DNA of 7,620 bases from an uncultured Odoribacter sp. (lineage in GTDB: Bacteria > Bacteroidota > Bacteroidia > Bacteroidales > Marinifilaceae), in assembly GCA_947176455.1 (NCBI GenBank), contig CAMWQQ010000069.1, forward strand, positions 1-7,620. The letters are read 5' to 3'. How positions within the stretch are numbered: the first letter of the stretch is position 1; each line of letters begins with the position of its first letter. The notes beneath the pieces were generated by a model that worked only from the letters and a program-made list of their open reading frames with translations, had not been told where the DNA came from and searched no databases. Below, piece by piece: positions 1 to 7,565 of the stretch. The position numbers and the translations under genes were made by a program.

Positions 1-816
1 ATATACTCCCAGTTGCAAGTTGAGCATCAACGACTGAACATCCAGCATCAAGTAAGGCGAAAGCACCGTGTTCAACTGATTTCCGAGCGTAAAGGGATGC
101 GAATAAGAGAGATAACCGGAAAAACGACGGTTCAGCAAATTCTCTTCCGAGGACTTCGAGCCGTGTTCCGACAGAAACGACTGGGTGGACTCGATGATGT
201 GATAGACCGAGAATCCGTATTCCAGACTTGCCACACCGTGCCAAGCGATGTTGAAATCCGTTTCTCCGTAGATACCGGCAGCGACATCGAACATCGTCAC
301 CCGGTCCGCATAAAAATTGACCAATTCGGGCGATACATTCAATATCTGACCATAAAACGGGTCGAACTGGTCACCCAACGTGATTCGCGACGGGTCAACG
401 CTCTTGCGATACAAGGAGGGCTGTATGCCCACCTGGAGCACGGTGGAGCGTGCCACCTTTGCCCGGGCGGAAATCGCTGCCGAAAACGTATTGGTGACAT
501 ACATCAATGCCCCTTCCTGGTCCCGCTGATAAAACAGGGACAAGCCCCCCAGACCAAATACCCGTTTCTCCTGAAAAGCATAATCCGCCGACACAAAATA
601 AGAGCGGAAGTCCAGCGGATTGCTCCAATACGCCCGCTGCATCCCGATGTTCACGCTTCCCAAGCCGTTAAAACCCGTATACGCCGGATTGTTGAACGAT
701 TTCCACATAAACGGATGCGTCACCTTCGTGTCCTGCGCCGATAAAACACCGGTGCCAAACCACCACACCACCGCTATCAATATGATTCTCCTTACATTCA
801 TATTCACTAGTCTCAT
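1..816 (-). CDS. PorP/SprF family type IX secretion outer-membrane protein (partial, 3' end missing)
   Basis: The minus-strand frame is open from an ATG at 816 to the window edge (272 codons, no stop). The N-terminus has a basic stretch (NVRR), a hydrophobic core and an SAQ cleavage-like site, so it is exported. About 13 residues later comes NNPAYTGFNG, the hallmark start of the PorP/SprF family, followed by alternating aromatic strand-like segments (SVNIGMQRAYW, GLGGLSLFYQRD, DVAAGIYGE, SGYLSYSHPF) typical of an outer-membrane beta-barrel. Family members usually have roughly 300-340 residues, so perhaps 30-70 are missing. In Flavobacterium, SprF is required for secretion of SprB, a protein with a type B sorting domain; a giant type B protein gene ends only 8 bases upstream, so I infer that this is its dedicated partner, co-transcribed with it. 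The start at 816 is preceded by AGGGAG at 11 bases; an in-frame ATG at 801 (MNVRRIIL) is a good alternative that still gives a full signal peptide. Confidence 0.9.
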   Translation of the reverse strand, partial: MRLVNMNVRRIILIAVVWWFGTGVLSAQDTKVTHPFMWKSFNNPAYTGFNGLGSVNIGMQRAYWSNPLDFRSYFVSADYAFQEKRVFGLGGLSLFYQRDQEGALMYVTNTFSAAISARAKVARSTVLQVGIQPSLYRKSVDPSRITLGDQFDPFYGQILNVSPELVNFYADRVTMFDVAAGIYGETDFNIAWHGVASLEYGFSVYHIIESTQSFLSEHGSKSSEENLLNRRFSGYLSYSHPFTLGNQLNTVLSPYLMLDVQSLMLNLQLGVY

Positions 817-824
817 ATAACCGT

Positions 825-3800
825 TTACTCCCTCAACAAGAAGACAGACCCCTGTGTTGTCTGCGACACTCCGGAACGGTTATTCTTGCCGGTCCAGATG
901 TCCTCACTGTAAAATATCGCTTCCGCCCGCCACATATAAACGCCCTGTGGCATCTTCTTCCCCTGCCTGTTGCGTCCGTCCCAGCCCTCGCTGGGCATTC
1001 CTCCCTCCAAAGCCCTCGTTTCCCATATCTTGTTGCCGTATGTATCGAAAATCTCCAGCTTATATGCCTTCAAGCCCATGCCTACTCCGTTGAAACGGCT
1101 CACCAAAGGATTCTTGCTGTGCGGAATAAACGTATTCGGAAAATACAGCCCACCTTGATACGAACGGTAATCCTCCGCTATCGAATCCCGGCAACCAAAC
1201 TCGTTCACCGCCACCAAAGCCACCGGATAGACTCCCTCATCCGGAAATTCTACCGTCTGGTCGGAGGGTGAATTGACCACTCCGGCAAAAGGCAGATACC
1301 AGTAACAATCCGTATAATCCTCGGACAAATTGATAAACCGCACCTTCTCCGGTCGCCCATAAGAAATCTCCTTATCCCATGCAGCTGTCGGTCCCGGAAA
1401 TACACGAATCACTCCAGAATGGTCCTCCTCGCATCCGTACTGATTCACCACATGCACGGAAGTTCGGTAAACAACAATCTCCTGCGTTTCGTTGACAAAA
1501 TCGTGCGACAACTCAGAAGTCAACGGCGAACCGTCCCCGTAGTCCCAGGTAAAATAATCGTATTCAGTCCTGTTGATTTCAGGCATATAATGATACACCG
1601 GACAAACCAGCGTATCCAAAGGCACAATCGTCACCCGAGGTTTGGACCAAATCACCATGCTCTTCTCACCTTTGCCCGTACATCCCGCAATCTGGTCACC
1701 GGTAGCACTCACCTGTACGACAAAATGTCCCGGTTCTTCAAAAACATGCTCCACGGCAAAGGTGCTGCGTTCCTCCGGCGTACTGTCGCCAAAACTCCAC
1801 AAGATATTCTTCAATGGTTCCGATGTCTCCAGCGTAAACATCGCCTTGTCATCCTCGCAAAGCGCGCTGTCTCCTTGTATCACAAGTTGCGGAAGTGCAT
1901 ACACCACCACCGAATCGACGAAAGACTGCCGGGCACAGCCGTTGTCCAGCGACAAGGTCACCGCATAGGTTCCCGCTACCGAATAGTGGTGGCAAGTGTC
2001 CCACACGTCATTCACCTGACCGTCTCCAAAATCCCACTTATAGGAAAGTATCGCCTCGGCATCCTCGTCCCGGTCCACCGAGTGATTGGTAAAACAAACC
2101 GTATCCCCGGCACACAGGTATTTCTCGTCCATCGTGAAACCGGCGACAATCGGATTAGGCTTCACCTTAAAAGTCCGGCTTTCATTCGTCTCGTCACAAC
2201 GGTTTCGTGCCGTCAGCGTCACCGTAAACACGCTCGGCGAAACTCCCGTCGTGAACGTATACACCGTATCCACGGCATGAGAAAGTCCCAAGCCCGAAAA
2301 GTCCCAAGTATAGGCATTCCCCGAACCGGTACTGGCATTGATGAACACCGGCGTAATCGGCGTACAGAACCCCCGAGCACTCTCCGGGTCCGGATTCATC
2401 GAAAAATGCGCCACCGCGGACGACCAGACTCCAATGTCCGCCGAATCGCGCTCCATTCCGCATACATTATACACTGAAAAACGCAAACAATAGACGGTGT
2501 CATACAACGTCGGCTCATAAGTCTGCACCAAAGGTTGCAACGCCGTGCTACGCTCCCCGTTGCCGTATTCCCAAAGATACCCCAGCTCATAATAATCGCC
2601 CGCCGGGTGCACGAAATGTCCGGGATTCACCTCCGCCTGCGTGGTAAATGGTCCACATCCTGCCGTATCTTTCAACGCAAACTCCGCTGTCGGTGGCTGG
2701 TCGAGCACTTTCACCGTCCGGGTGTAAAGTTCGGACTTGCACTGATAAACAGAAGTAGCTTGCAACGTCACGTCATACTCTCCTACCGCGGTATAATACC
2801 ATTTCGCCGGAGCATCTTCCGTCTCCCGGGCGGTTCCTGAAAAATTCCATGAAAAATGGTGTCCCTTTCCCAATTCCACCGGGACATACAACGAGTCAAT
2901 CCCTTTGCACTGCCTGTCCGCGACACGGAAAGAAGCATCCGGCAAACCGTGCACTTCTATTTTCAGCGTGTCCAGATTGGAACACCTCGTGAGCGGATCC
3001 GTATACCAGTACTCCAGGCGATGAACACCCACCCCGTAAACCGCCGGGTCAAATTCCGTAATGCGCATGCCGTTCAGCATCCACCGTCCGTTGGCAGGCA
3101 CTCCCGGTTGCAACACCTTCTTCTCCCAGTTGATGCAAGCGTCCTCCTTGTCCTTCTCCACCTGCACCGCCGGCAACGGATGCACGGTAAGTTTCAGCGA
3201 ATCCACCGCCGTACAACTTTTGTGTCCGTATGTATAATAAAGACGGTATGTCTTCTCCGTATCCTCTTTCGGCGTGAAATAATATCCGCCCGTCCATTCG
3301 TCTTTGCCCACCGCATGATTACGGCAAGTCCAGACACCACCGGCAGGCTCCGCTTTCAGCGCATAATTGCCCGACATGGAGCATAGCGCCGTATCTCGCA
3401 GCTTAACAATTTCGCGGTATTCATCCACCAAGACGGAAAAGTCTCGGGAAATCACATCACCGCACCCGTTCTGCACCTCCAGCTTCAGGCGATAAGGCGT
3501 CTCTCCGCCTTTAAAACGGATCTCCGGATACAAGTCCGAAGCCCCGAATCCCTCCCCGTAAGCATATCCAGCAGGCGTTATCGTCCATTTCACCGACTCG
3601 AGGCGCTCTCCGTTGGAATCCACCTTCACCACCTCCTTGCCTTTGAATACATAGAATTTGTCGCACTCGTCCCGAATGTCCTTTATCGGGTCGATGACGG
3701 GATTCGTAAACGCATGGATGTTGAATTCCGCCTGGTCTGTATTACAGATGTTCCAAGCTTTCAATACCACCTTGTAATCTCCTTTCTCCGTAATCCGTAG

Positions 3801-6800
3801 CGTCGGTTGCCGGCTCCCCGCATGACCGGAAGCAAAGACATGGCCTGTCGCCGGCGTCACCTGCCAGGCATAGGCAAGAGAATCTCCCTCCGAGTCGTTT
3901 TTCAATACGACCTCCAGCGGACTGCCCTGTTTGGTGCATCCCCGGAGATTCGACAGCGTAAGGGCTTTCACGGAGGTTTTCAATACATTCACGTGCGTAA
4001 CATGCACCTGCCTGCCCCCGTATTCCGCATCTGCCTGCAACGTCAGCGTATACCGCCCATTTTTCAGGAAACGGATTTCCGGCTGAATTACCGTTCCTTT
4101 CCCGTCATTGAGATAGTCGTATTCCACCCCCTCGCTACCCGGGCTGACCGTCCAACGAGGTACAATCGTCGCCCCTTTGGTTTCATACGACAGTTTTTCT
4201 TTCATGTCAACCGTCCCCCCGATGCAAATGGCGTCCAGTTCATCAGGCAAATGATATTCAGGAATACCCTTCACCACCACTTTCATTTCCTTGGAATCCA
4301 CAGTACAACCGCCCCGGGAAGTCATCACCACCTTGACGGTGTATTCTCCGAAACGGGTGAAGCGGATATCCGGAGCGACATCCGTAGCCTTGCCGACCCA
4401 TTCCCAACCGCCGGCAGGACTGACGCTCCACTGATAACTCGGAGTCTCCGCCGCCTGCGAACGATTCGTAAAATGAAAGGTTTCTCCCTCCTGCACCATC
4501 TGCTGGTCGGGCGTCACCTCCAACTGCATCGTCGGGTCGTACACGTGCACCACCTGCTCCGCCTCCAGAGCCGTACCCCCACACCCTGCTCTGTTCAACA
4601 GATAAACCCGGATTTTATAATTCCCCGAATGGGCAAAACGAAATTTCGGATACAACGCATCCGCATCATACGTAACGCCTTCCAGCGATGCACCCCCGTC
4701 CATCGCTTCCACCATCCATTCCACCTCCTCCGTATTGCGATTCCACCGATAAGTTACTAACGAATTGTCCAACACCAGATAATCCTCCGGACAAAGTGCC
4801 GGTAAATTCCGGAGCTCCACCTCCGGGTCACGTTGTACCGTCACGTTGAAACGTTCCTCCGTCGGCGACGTGTTCCGGTTGCAGTCGGTGGTCATCCGAG
4901 CTATCACCGTATAATCCCCATACCGGGAAAATGTAATCTGCGGTTCTTTCGCCGTGGCACTCGTTCCACCGACAAAGGCAAAACCGTTCCCTTCCGTCGC
5001 CCCGTTATTTGCTTCCACCACCCAGCGATATTCCACCGGAATATCCGAAACAGTATGATTCTCAAACACCACTGTTTCGCCCTCGCAAATCACACTCTTC
5101 CCTCCCCGAATGGAGATGTCTTTCTCAATCACCGGGTTCAGAATCTTCAGCGTTTTCGTCTCCGTCGTCTTTCCTCCGGAACACCCCACCCCGGCTAAAA
5201 CTACCTTCAACCGATACTCGCCCGGTTGCGTGAATTTCAATTCCGGCGTGAGACTATGCTCATCCATTCCCGACAAATACTCCCAACCGTCGGCAGGTCC
5301 CTCTACCGTCCAAGTCACCCGCTTTTCCGTATCGTTGTACCAGTTATATTCCACGAACCTGCGCAACAACAACACATAAGGCGTACATTCCGTCACCGGC
5401 AAATCAAAACGTTTTATCTCCGGAGCTTTCTTTATATGAAACTGAAACTCCTGCTGTTCCTCATTACAAGAAACGCTTGCCTTCACTTTCACCACATAAT
5501 CCCCGTAGGTCAGGAATGCCAATCCCGGCTCTTTCGAATGATTGTTTCCGCTCGTATAACGATAATCCGTTCCCAACAAGGCTTCCTTCCCGTTTTTATA
5601 GACCGTCCACATAAAAGCGATTGACGACTGCGCCGCACTCGTCCCATTTCGAAACCGCACCTCTTCTCCTTCGCACATTTCCATTTTTCCACCCTCCACC
5701 GACACATTCATGGTCAGCGAGGGGTCGTAAATCGTCACCGACCACGACTGCGTCAACTGCGTTGCCGGGGCACCGCACCCCGCACCCGAAATCTCCACGG
5801 TCACCTTGTACGTTCCGGGCTTGGTAAATTCATACGCCGGTCTCAAAGGGTCACCGCTTACCGCCGATTGCTTCCAGCCTTCGGCAGGTTCCACTTTCCA
5901 TTGAGCCTTTTGCGGATTGTTGTACCAGTCGTATTCCACATAATTCCCCATGAGGACAAGCCCCGTTTCTCCCTGGCTACCTTTCGGACACAACGCCTGA
6001 ATCTCCCCTTTTTTCCTGACCACCGGGTCTTTCTTTACATGCACAGCCACCTCTTTCGTATCCTCCGAACAACTGTTGTACACCTTCACACGAACAAGGT
6101 AATCTCCCGGTTCCCGAAATTCGGCATTCACCTTCCCCTCCCTGGCGTTGGGCAGAAATTTCACTGCCGAAGCCGAACCTTTCACCACGCTCCATTCGTA
6201 TTTTTTCTCATCCCCGGCAGAACCGGACGCATCCAAGGTCACCGAACTTCCTGCACAAACCTCCGTCTTCTCCGGAGTGACTATCGCCTCCACCCGTTCG
6301 ATGATTCTTATAGTCTTGCTTTTTTTCGCCTTTGCACAACTAAAATTTGTACTTTCTATTTTCAGCGTCACTGTATATACCCCCGGCTTGTCATACACCA
6401 CCACAGGATCTCTCATACGTTCTTGTCCAACTCCCACCCCTTGCGCTCCGAAATCCCACTCATAGTCCAAGTCCAAAGACTCACAATTCTCTCCCGCCCC
6501 TTCTTCCGTCCGATTTTGAAAAAACACTTCTTTCTCTGTACATCCCGGGTCTACACTGGCAACGAAATCTGCCGTCGGTGGCAATATAATAACATAACGG
6601 GGAATCTGTATTGAACTTTCCAACGCACACTCATTCTCCGCCGTCACCTGAATTGTTATTCCCGATGTATGACCCAATTCACAATGCGTCTTTGTATAAG
6701 AATGTTGGACTTTCCCCGACATCTGTGCAATTTGCTCTTGCGTATAAACCTTTTTAGTTTTATCGCCAAAATCCAACGTATAAAATGTTTCAGTCGTATT

Positions 6801-7250
6801 ACCTTCATAATTCGAGACGACAAACTCTGCCACCGAATTCACACAAGGCGTTCCCTCCATTCCTTTCTCAAAACCGATTGCCGGTTTAGCGAGATTCTTC
6901 ACTTCATACACTTTCTCCTCCTCTTGTCCATTCCGTCTTCTAGCCCTCACCACCAATTTAAATACGCCCAATTTCGTATAAAGATGAGAAGTGTTCAAAT
7001 CAGCATAAGCAACATTCTTTAGCTCTCCACTTCCGTCTCCCCAATCGAGAGAAAAAGTATTCTCCACAAAATCGTCCTTTCCAGAAATATTCGTGATTCC
7101 CAATTTGAAATCGTTTCTATCTCCCTTTACACAATTCATAAACCCCTCTTTATCAGGTTTCAGTTCCAACTGTCCCTGAGCTATCCCCACCCAAAAGAAA
7201 AGAAAGAAAAGCAACCACCACCCAGTGGATTTATATAGAAAAATAGTCAT
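825..7250 (-). CDS. Giant multi-PKD/Ig-like surface protein with gliding-motility-type (type B) T9SS C-terminal domain
   Basis: This encodes 2141 residues from the ATG at 7250. Residues 1-26 are a signal peptide (WWLLFFLFFWVGIAQG, cleavage before QLEL). Four Ig/PKD-like domains follow (about 27-405; the first has DWGDGSGE at 69). Residues 406-1277 are a central array of four two-domain repeats plus a half unit, using W-x-V and PEIRF-type strands instead of WDFGDG. Two Ig-like domains of the GG-x-W...YWYTD...C...D type occupy 1278-1437. Seven PKD domains cover 1438-2032, including YKWDFGDG (W at 1739), WSFGDSTPE and WDYGDGSP. The last 109 residues (from 2033) are the T9SS sorting domain. Abundant cysteines suggest disulfide-stabilised extracellular domains. 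No catalytic, lectin or protease domain is recognised, so an SprB-like filament or adhesin is the best inference; the ligand is unknown. The frame extends upstream to an ATG at 7328 (2167 residues), but that would put 26 non-signal residues before the signal peptide and lies upstream of the likely promoter. The first 600-700 bases are visibly more AT-rich than the rest. Confidence 0.93.
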   Translation of the reverse strand: MTIFLYKSTGWWLLFFLFFWVGIAQGQLELKPDKEGFMNCVKGDRNDFKLGITNISGKDDFVENTFSLDWGDGSGELKNVAYADLNTSHLYTKLGVFKLVVRARRRNGQEEEKVYEVKNLAKPAIGFEKGMEGTPCVNSVAEFVVSNYEGNTTETFYTLDFGDKTKKVYTQEQIAQMSGKVQHSYTKTHCELGHTSGITIQVTAENECALESSIQIPRYVIILPPTADFVASVDPGCTEKEVFFQNRTEEGAGENCESLDLDYEWDFGAQGVGVGQERMRDPVVVYDKPGVYTVTLKIESTNFSCAKAKKSKTIRIIERVEAIVTPEKTEVCAGSSVTLDASGSAGDEKKYEWSVVKGSASAVKFLPNAREGKVNAEFREPGDYLVRVKVYNSCSEDTKEVAVHVKKDPVVRKKGEIQALCPKGSQGETGLVLMGNYVEYDWYNNPQKAQWKVEPAEGWKQSAVSGDPLRPAYEFTKPGTYKVTVEISGAGCGAPATQLTQSWSVTIYDPSLTMNVSVEGGKMEMCEGEEVRFRNGTSAAQSSIAFMWTVYKNGKEALLGTDYRYTSGNNHSKEPGLAFLTYGDYVVKVKASVSCNEEQQEFQFHIKKAPEIKRFDLPVTECTPYVLLLRRFVEYNWYNDTEKRVTWTVEGPADGWEYLSGMDEHSLTPELKFTQPGEYRLKVVLAGVGCSGGKTTETKTLKILNPVIEKDISIRGGKSVICEGETVVFENHTVSDIPVEYRWVVEANNGATEGNGFAFVGGTSATAKEPQITFSRYGDYTVIARMTTDCNRNTSPTEERFNVTVQRDPEVELRNLPALCPEDYLVLDNSLVTYRWNRNTEEVEWMVEAMDGGASLEGVTYDADALYPKFRFAHSGNYKIRVYLLNRAGCGGTALEAEQVVHVYDPTMQLEVTPDQQMVQEGETFHFTNRSQAAETPSYQWSVSPAGGWEWVGKATDVAPDIRFTRFGEYTVKVVMTSRGGCTVDSKEMKVVVKGIPEYHLPDELDAICIGGTVDMKEKLSYETKGATIVPRWTVSPGSEGVEYDYLNDGKGTVIQPEIRFLKNGRYTLTLQADAEYGGRQVHVTHVNVLKTSVKALTLSNLRGCTKQGSPLEVVLKNDSEGDSLAYAWQVTPATGHVFASGHAGSRQPTLRITEKGDYKVVLKAWNICNTDQAEFNIHAFTNPVIDPIKDIRDECDKFYVFKGKEVVKVDSNGERLESVKWTITPAGYAYGEGFGASDLYPEIRFKGGETPYRLKLEVQNGCGDVISRDFSVLVDEYREIVKLRDTALCSMSGNYALKAEPAGGVWTCRNHAVGKDEWTGGYYFTPKEDTEKTYRLYYTYGHKSCTAVDSLKLTVHPLPAVQVEKDKEDACINWEKKVLQPGVPANGRWMLNGMRITEFDPAVYGVGVHRLEYWYTDPLTRCSNLDTLKIEVHGLPDASFRVADRQCKGIDSLYVPVELGKGHHFSWNFSGTARETEDAPAKWYYTAVGEYDVTLQATSVYQCKSELYTRTVKVLDQPPTAEFALKDTAGCGPFTTQAEVNPGHFVHPAGDYYELGYLWEYGNGERSTALQPLVQTYEPTLYDTVYCLRFSVYNVCGMERDSADIGVWSSAVAHFSMNPDPESARGFCTPITPVFINASTGSGNAYTWDFSGLGLSHAVDTVYTFTTGVSPSVFTVTLTARNRCDETNESRTFKVKPNPIVAGFTMDEKYLCAGDTVCFTNHSVDRDEDAEAILSYKWDFGDGQVNDVWDTCHHYSVAGTYAVTLSLDNGCARQSFVDSVVVYALPQLVIQGDSALCEDDKAMFTLETSEPLKNILWSFGDSTPEERSTFAVEHVFEEPGHFVVQVSATGDQIAGCTGKGEKSMVIWSKPRVTIVPLDTLVCPVYHYMPEINRTEYDYFTWDYGDGSPLTSELSHDFVNETQEIVVYRTSVHVVNQYGCEEDHSGVIRVFPGPTAAWDKEISYGRPEKVRFINLSEDYTDCYWYLPFAGVVNSPSDQTVEFPDEGVYPVALVAVNEFGCRDSIAEDYRSYQGGLYFPNTFIPHSKNPLVSRFNGVGMGLKAYKLEIFDTYGNKIWETRALEGGMPSEGWDGRNRQGKKMPQGVYMWRAEAIFYSEDIWTGKNNRSGVSQTTQGSVFLLRE
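828..1154 (-). other. Type B T9SS C-terminal sorting domain of the giant protein
   Basis: These are the last 109 residues of the giant protein. They begin GGLYFPNTFIP, then LKAYKLEIFDTYGNKIWET, GWDGRNRQGKKMPQGVYMW, and end GSVFLLRE. This matches the order of the gliding motility-associated C-terminal domain (CHU_C / TIGR04131 type): a PN-x-F-x-P opening, an I-F-x-x-x-G-x-x-x-W strand, a G-W-D-G-x-x-x-G turn, P-x-G-V-Y-x-W, and a final G-x-V-x-L strand. In characterised systems this domain directs T9SS export across the outer membrane with help from a PorP/SprF partner. The usual genome-defined segment after the PN-x-F-x-P opening (often NGDG-N-D) is replaced here by HSKNPLVSRF. Confidence 0.88.
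3420..6035 (-). repeat. Central array of four two-domain protein repeats plus a half unit
   Basis: This is a protein-level tandem repeat inside the giant gene. Units start at KKDP (base 6035), KKAP (5432), QRDP (4835), KGIP (4271) and FTNP (3710), giving lengths of 201, 199, 188 and 187 residues and a final half unit of about 97. Each unit has an a-domain (early Cys; a Y-x-W-(Y)-N-x-(N/D) insert in the first three; W-x-V; a P-x-x-x-F strand; G-x-Y-x-(V/L)-x-V; and a GCG/GCS Cys in units 1-3) and a b-domain (C-E-G-E; a second W-x-V; (F/Y)GDY or FGEY; a second Cys). Residue identity between units is modest and no long exact DNA repeat was seen, so the copies are old. Unit 4 and the half unit are the most divergent. 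Confidence 0.75.
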
Positions 7251-7274
7251 AAAATACCCCGTTACACATACTGG

Positions 7275-7305
7275 CAAACTTAACACATTTTTCCCAGTAT
7301 ATAAA
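7275..7305 (-). promoter_or_regulatory. Candidate promoter of the giant surface-protein gene
   Basis: On the minus strand, TAAGTTTG (7282-7275) fits the Bacteroidota -7 consensus TAnnTTTG exactly. Nineteen bases upstream is TTTA (7305-7302), a 3-of-4 match to the -33 TTTG. Transcription would start near 7268, leaving about 18 bases before the ATG at 7250. It would drive the giant gene and, with no terminator in the 8-base gap, the PorP/SprF gene. The weak -33 lowers certainty. Confidence 0.5.
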
Positions 7306-7380
7306 AACTTTGAAAAATTTCTTATCAATTATTTCATTATCAACACTGTATATGCAAAATCACCCGTCCGACCGGATACA

Positions 7381-7393
7381 TTGTCGACGACAA
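7381..7393. repeat. Perfect 13-base inverted repeat in the divergent intergenic region
   Basis: The sequence TTGTCGACGACAA has two perfect 6-base arms around a single central A. It lies between the two divergent promoters, about 38 bases upstream of the tRNA -33 box and about 75 bases upstream of the surface-gene -33 box. It could be an operator for a dimeric regulator, but one copy of this size may be chance. No run of T follows, so it is not a terminator. Confidence 0.35.
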
Positions 7394-7431
7394 ACAAAAA
7401 ACGAGACGAACCCTATTTTTTCCTCCCAAAG

Positions 7432-7462
7432 TTTGTTGCATCAAAAAAAATCCATATCTTTG
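7432..7462 (+). promoter_or_regulatory. Promoter of the tRNA-Asn array
   Basis: TTTG (7432-7435) and TATCTTTG (7455-7462) are separated by 19 bases. Both are exact matches to the Bacteroidota primary sigma factor consensus (TTTG, then TAnnTTTG). The expected start is near 7469, about 13 bases before the mature 5' end of the first tRNA at 7482. An A-rich tract lies between the boxes. Confidence 0.85.
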
Positions 7463-7481
7463 CATCGCTTTTAAGCAATAC

Positions 7482-7558
7482 TCCTTAGTAGCTCAGTTGG
7501 TTAGAGCGGCGGACTGTTAATCCGTAGGTCGTAGGTTCAAGTCCTACCTGAGGAGCCA
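7482..7558 (+). tRNA. tRNA-Asn (anticodon GUU)
   Basis: The full cloverleaf can be folded by hand. The 7-bp acceptor stem pairs TCCTTAG with CTGAGGA (one G-U). The D arm is GCTC/GAGC with a GG-containing loop. The anticodon stem is GCGGA/TCCGT with loop CTGTTAA, giving anticodon GTT at 7516-7518, which reads AAC and AAU. The T arm is GTAGG/CCTAC with loop TTCAAGT. The discriminator is G7555 and CCA is encoded (7556-7558). It is the first gene of a tandem array driven by the promoter just upstream. Confidence 0.97.
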
Positions 7559-7565
7559 ACCAAAT

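Noticed and set aside
13..744. Plus-strand open frame of 243 codons
   Set aside because: It lies antisense to the PorP/SprF gene, in register with its codons; the predicted protein is basic and low in recognisable motifs, while the minus strand has a signal peptide and NPAYTG motif.
778..793. AAGGAG on the minus strand (793-788) spaced 7 bases from an in-frame TTG at 780 in the PorP/SprF gene
   Set aside because: Starting at this TTG would remove the basic part of the signal peptide (NVRR). The ATG at 816 or 801 gives a proper export signal, and Shine-Dalgarno sites carry little weight in this phylum.
1419..2477. Plus-strand open frame of 352 codons
   Set aside because: It is antisense to the PKD domains of the giant gene, with Arg/His-rich translation and no domain; it is a by-product of codon bias on the real strand.
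3807..4760. Plus-strand open frame of 317 codons
   Set aside because: It is antisense to the central repeat array, rich in Arg, His and Pro, with no motif and no promoter-like sequence seen in front of it.
3420..6035. CRISPR-like or DNA-level tandem repeat
   Set aside because: The periodicity exists at protein level only; no exact repeated DNA units with unique spacers were seen.
7251..7328. In-frame upstream extension of the giant gene to an ATG at 7328
   Set aside because: It adds 26 residues before the signal peptide and contains the best promoter match, so it is more likely non-coding leader and promoter DNA.
7367..7376. Short inverted repeat TCCGACCGGA
   Set aside because: Its 4-base arms are too short to support a regulatory claim.
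7225..7488. Plus-strand open frame of 87 codons in the intergenic region
   Set aside because: It overlaps the 5' end of the giant gene and both promoters, then runs into the tRNA-Asn gene; its translation shows no feature of a real protein.
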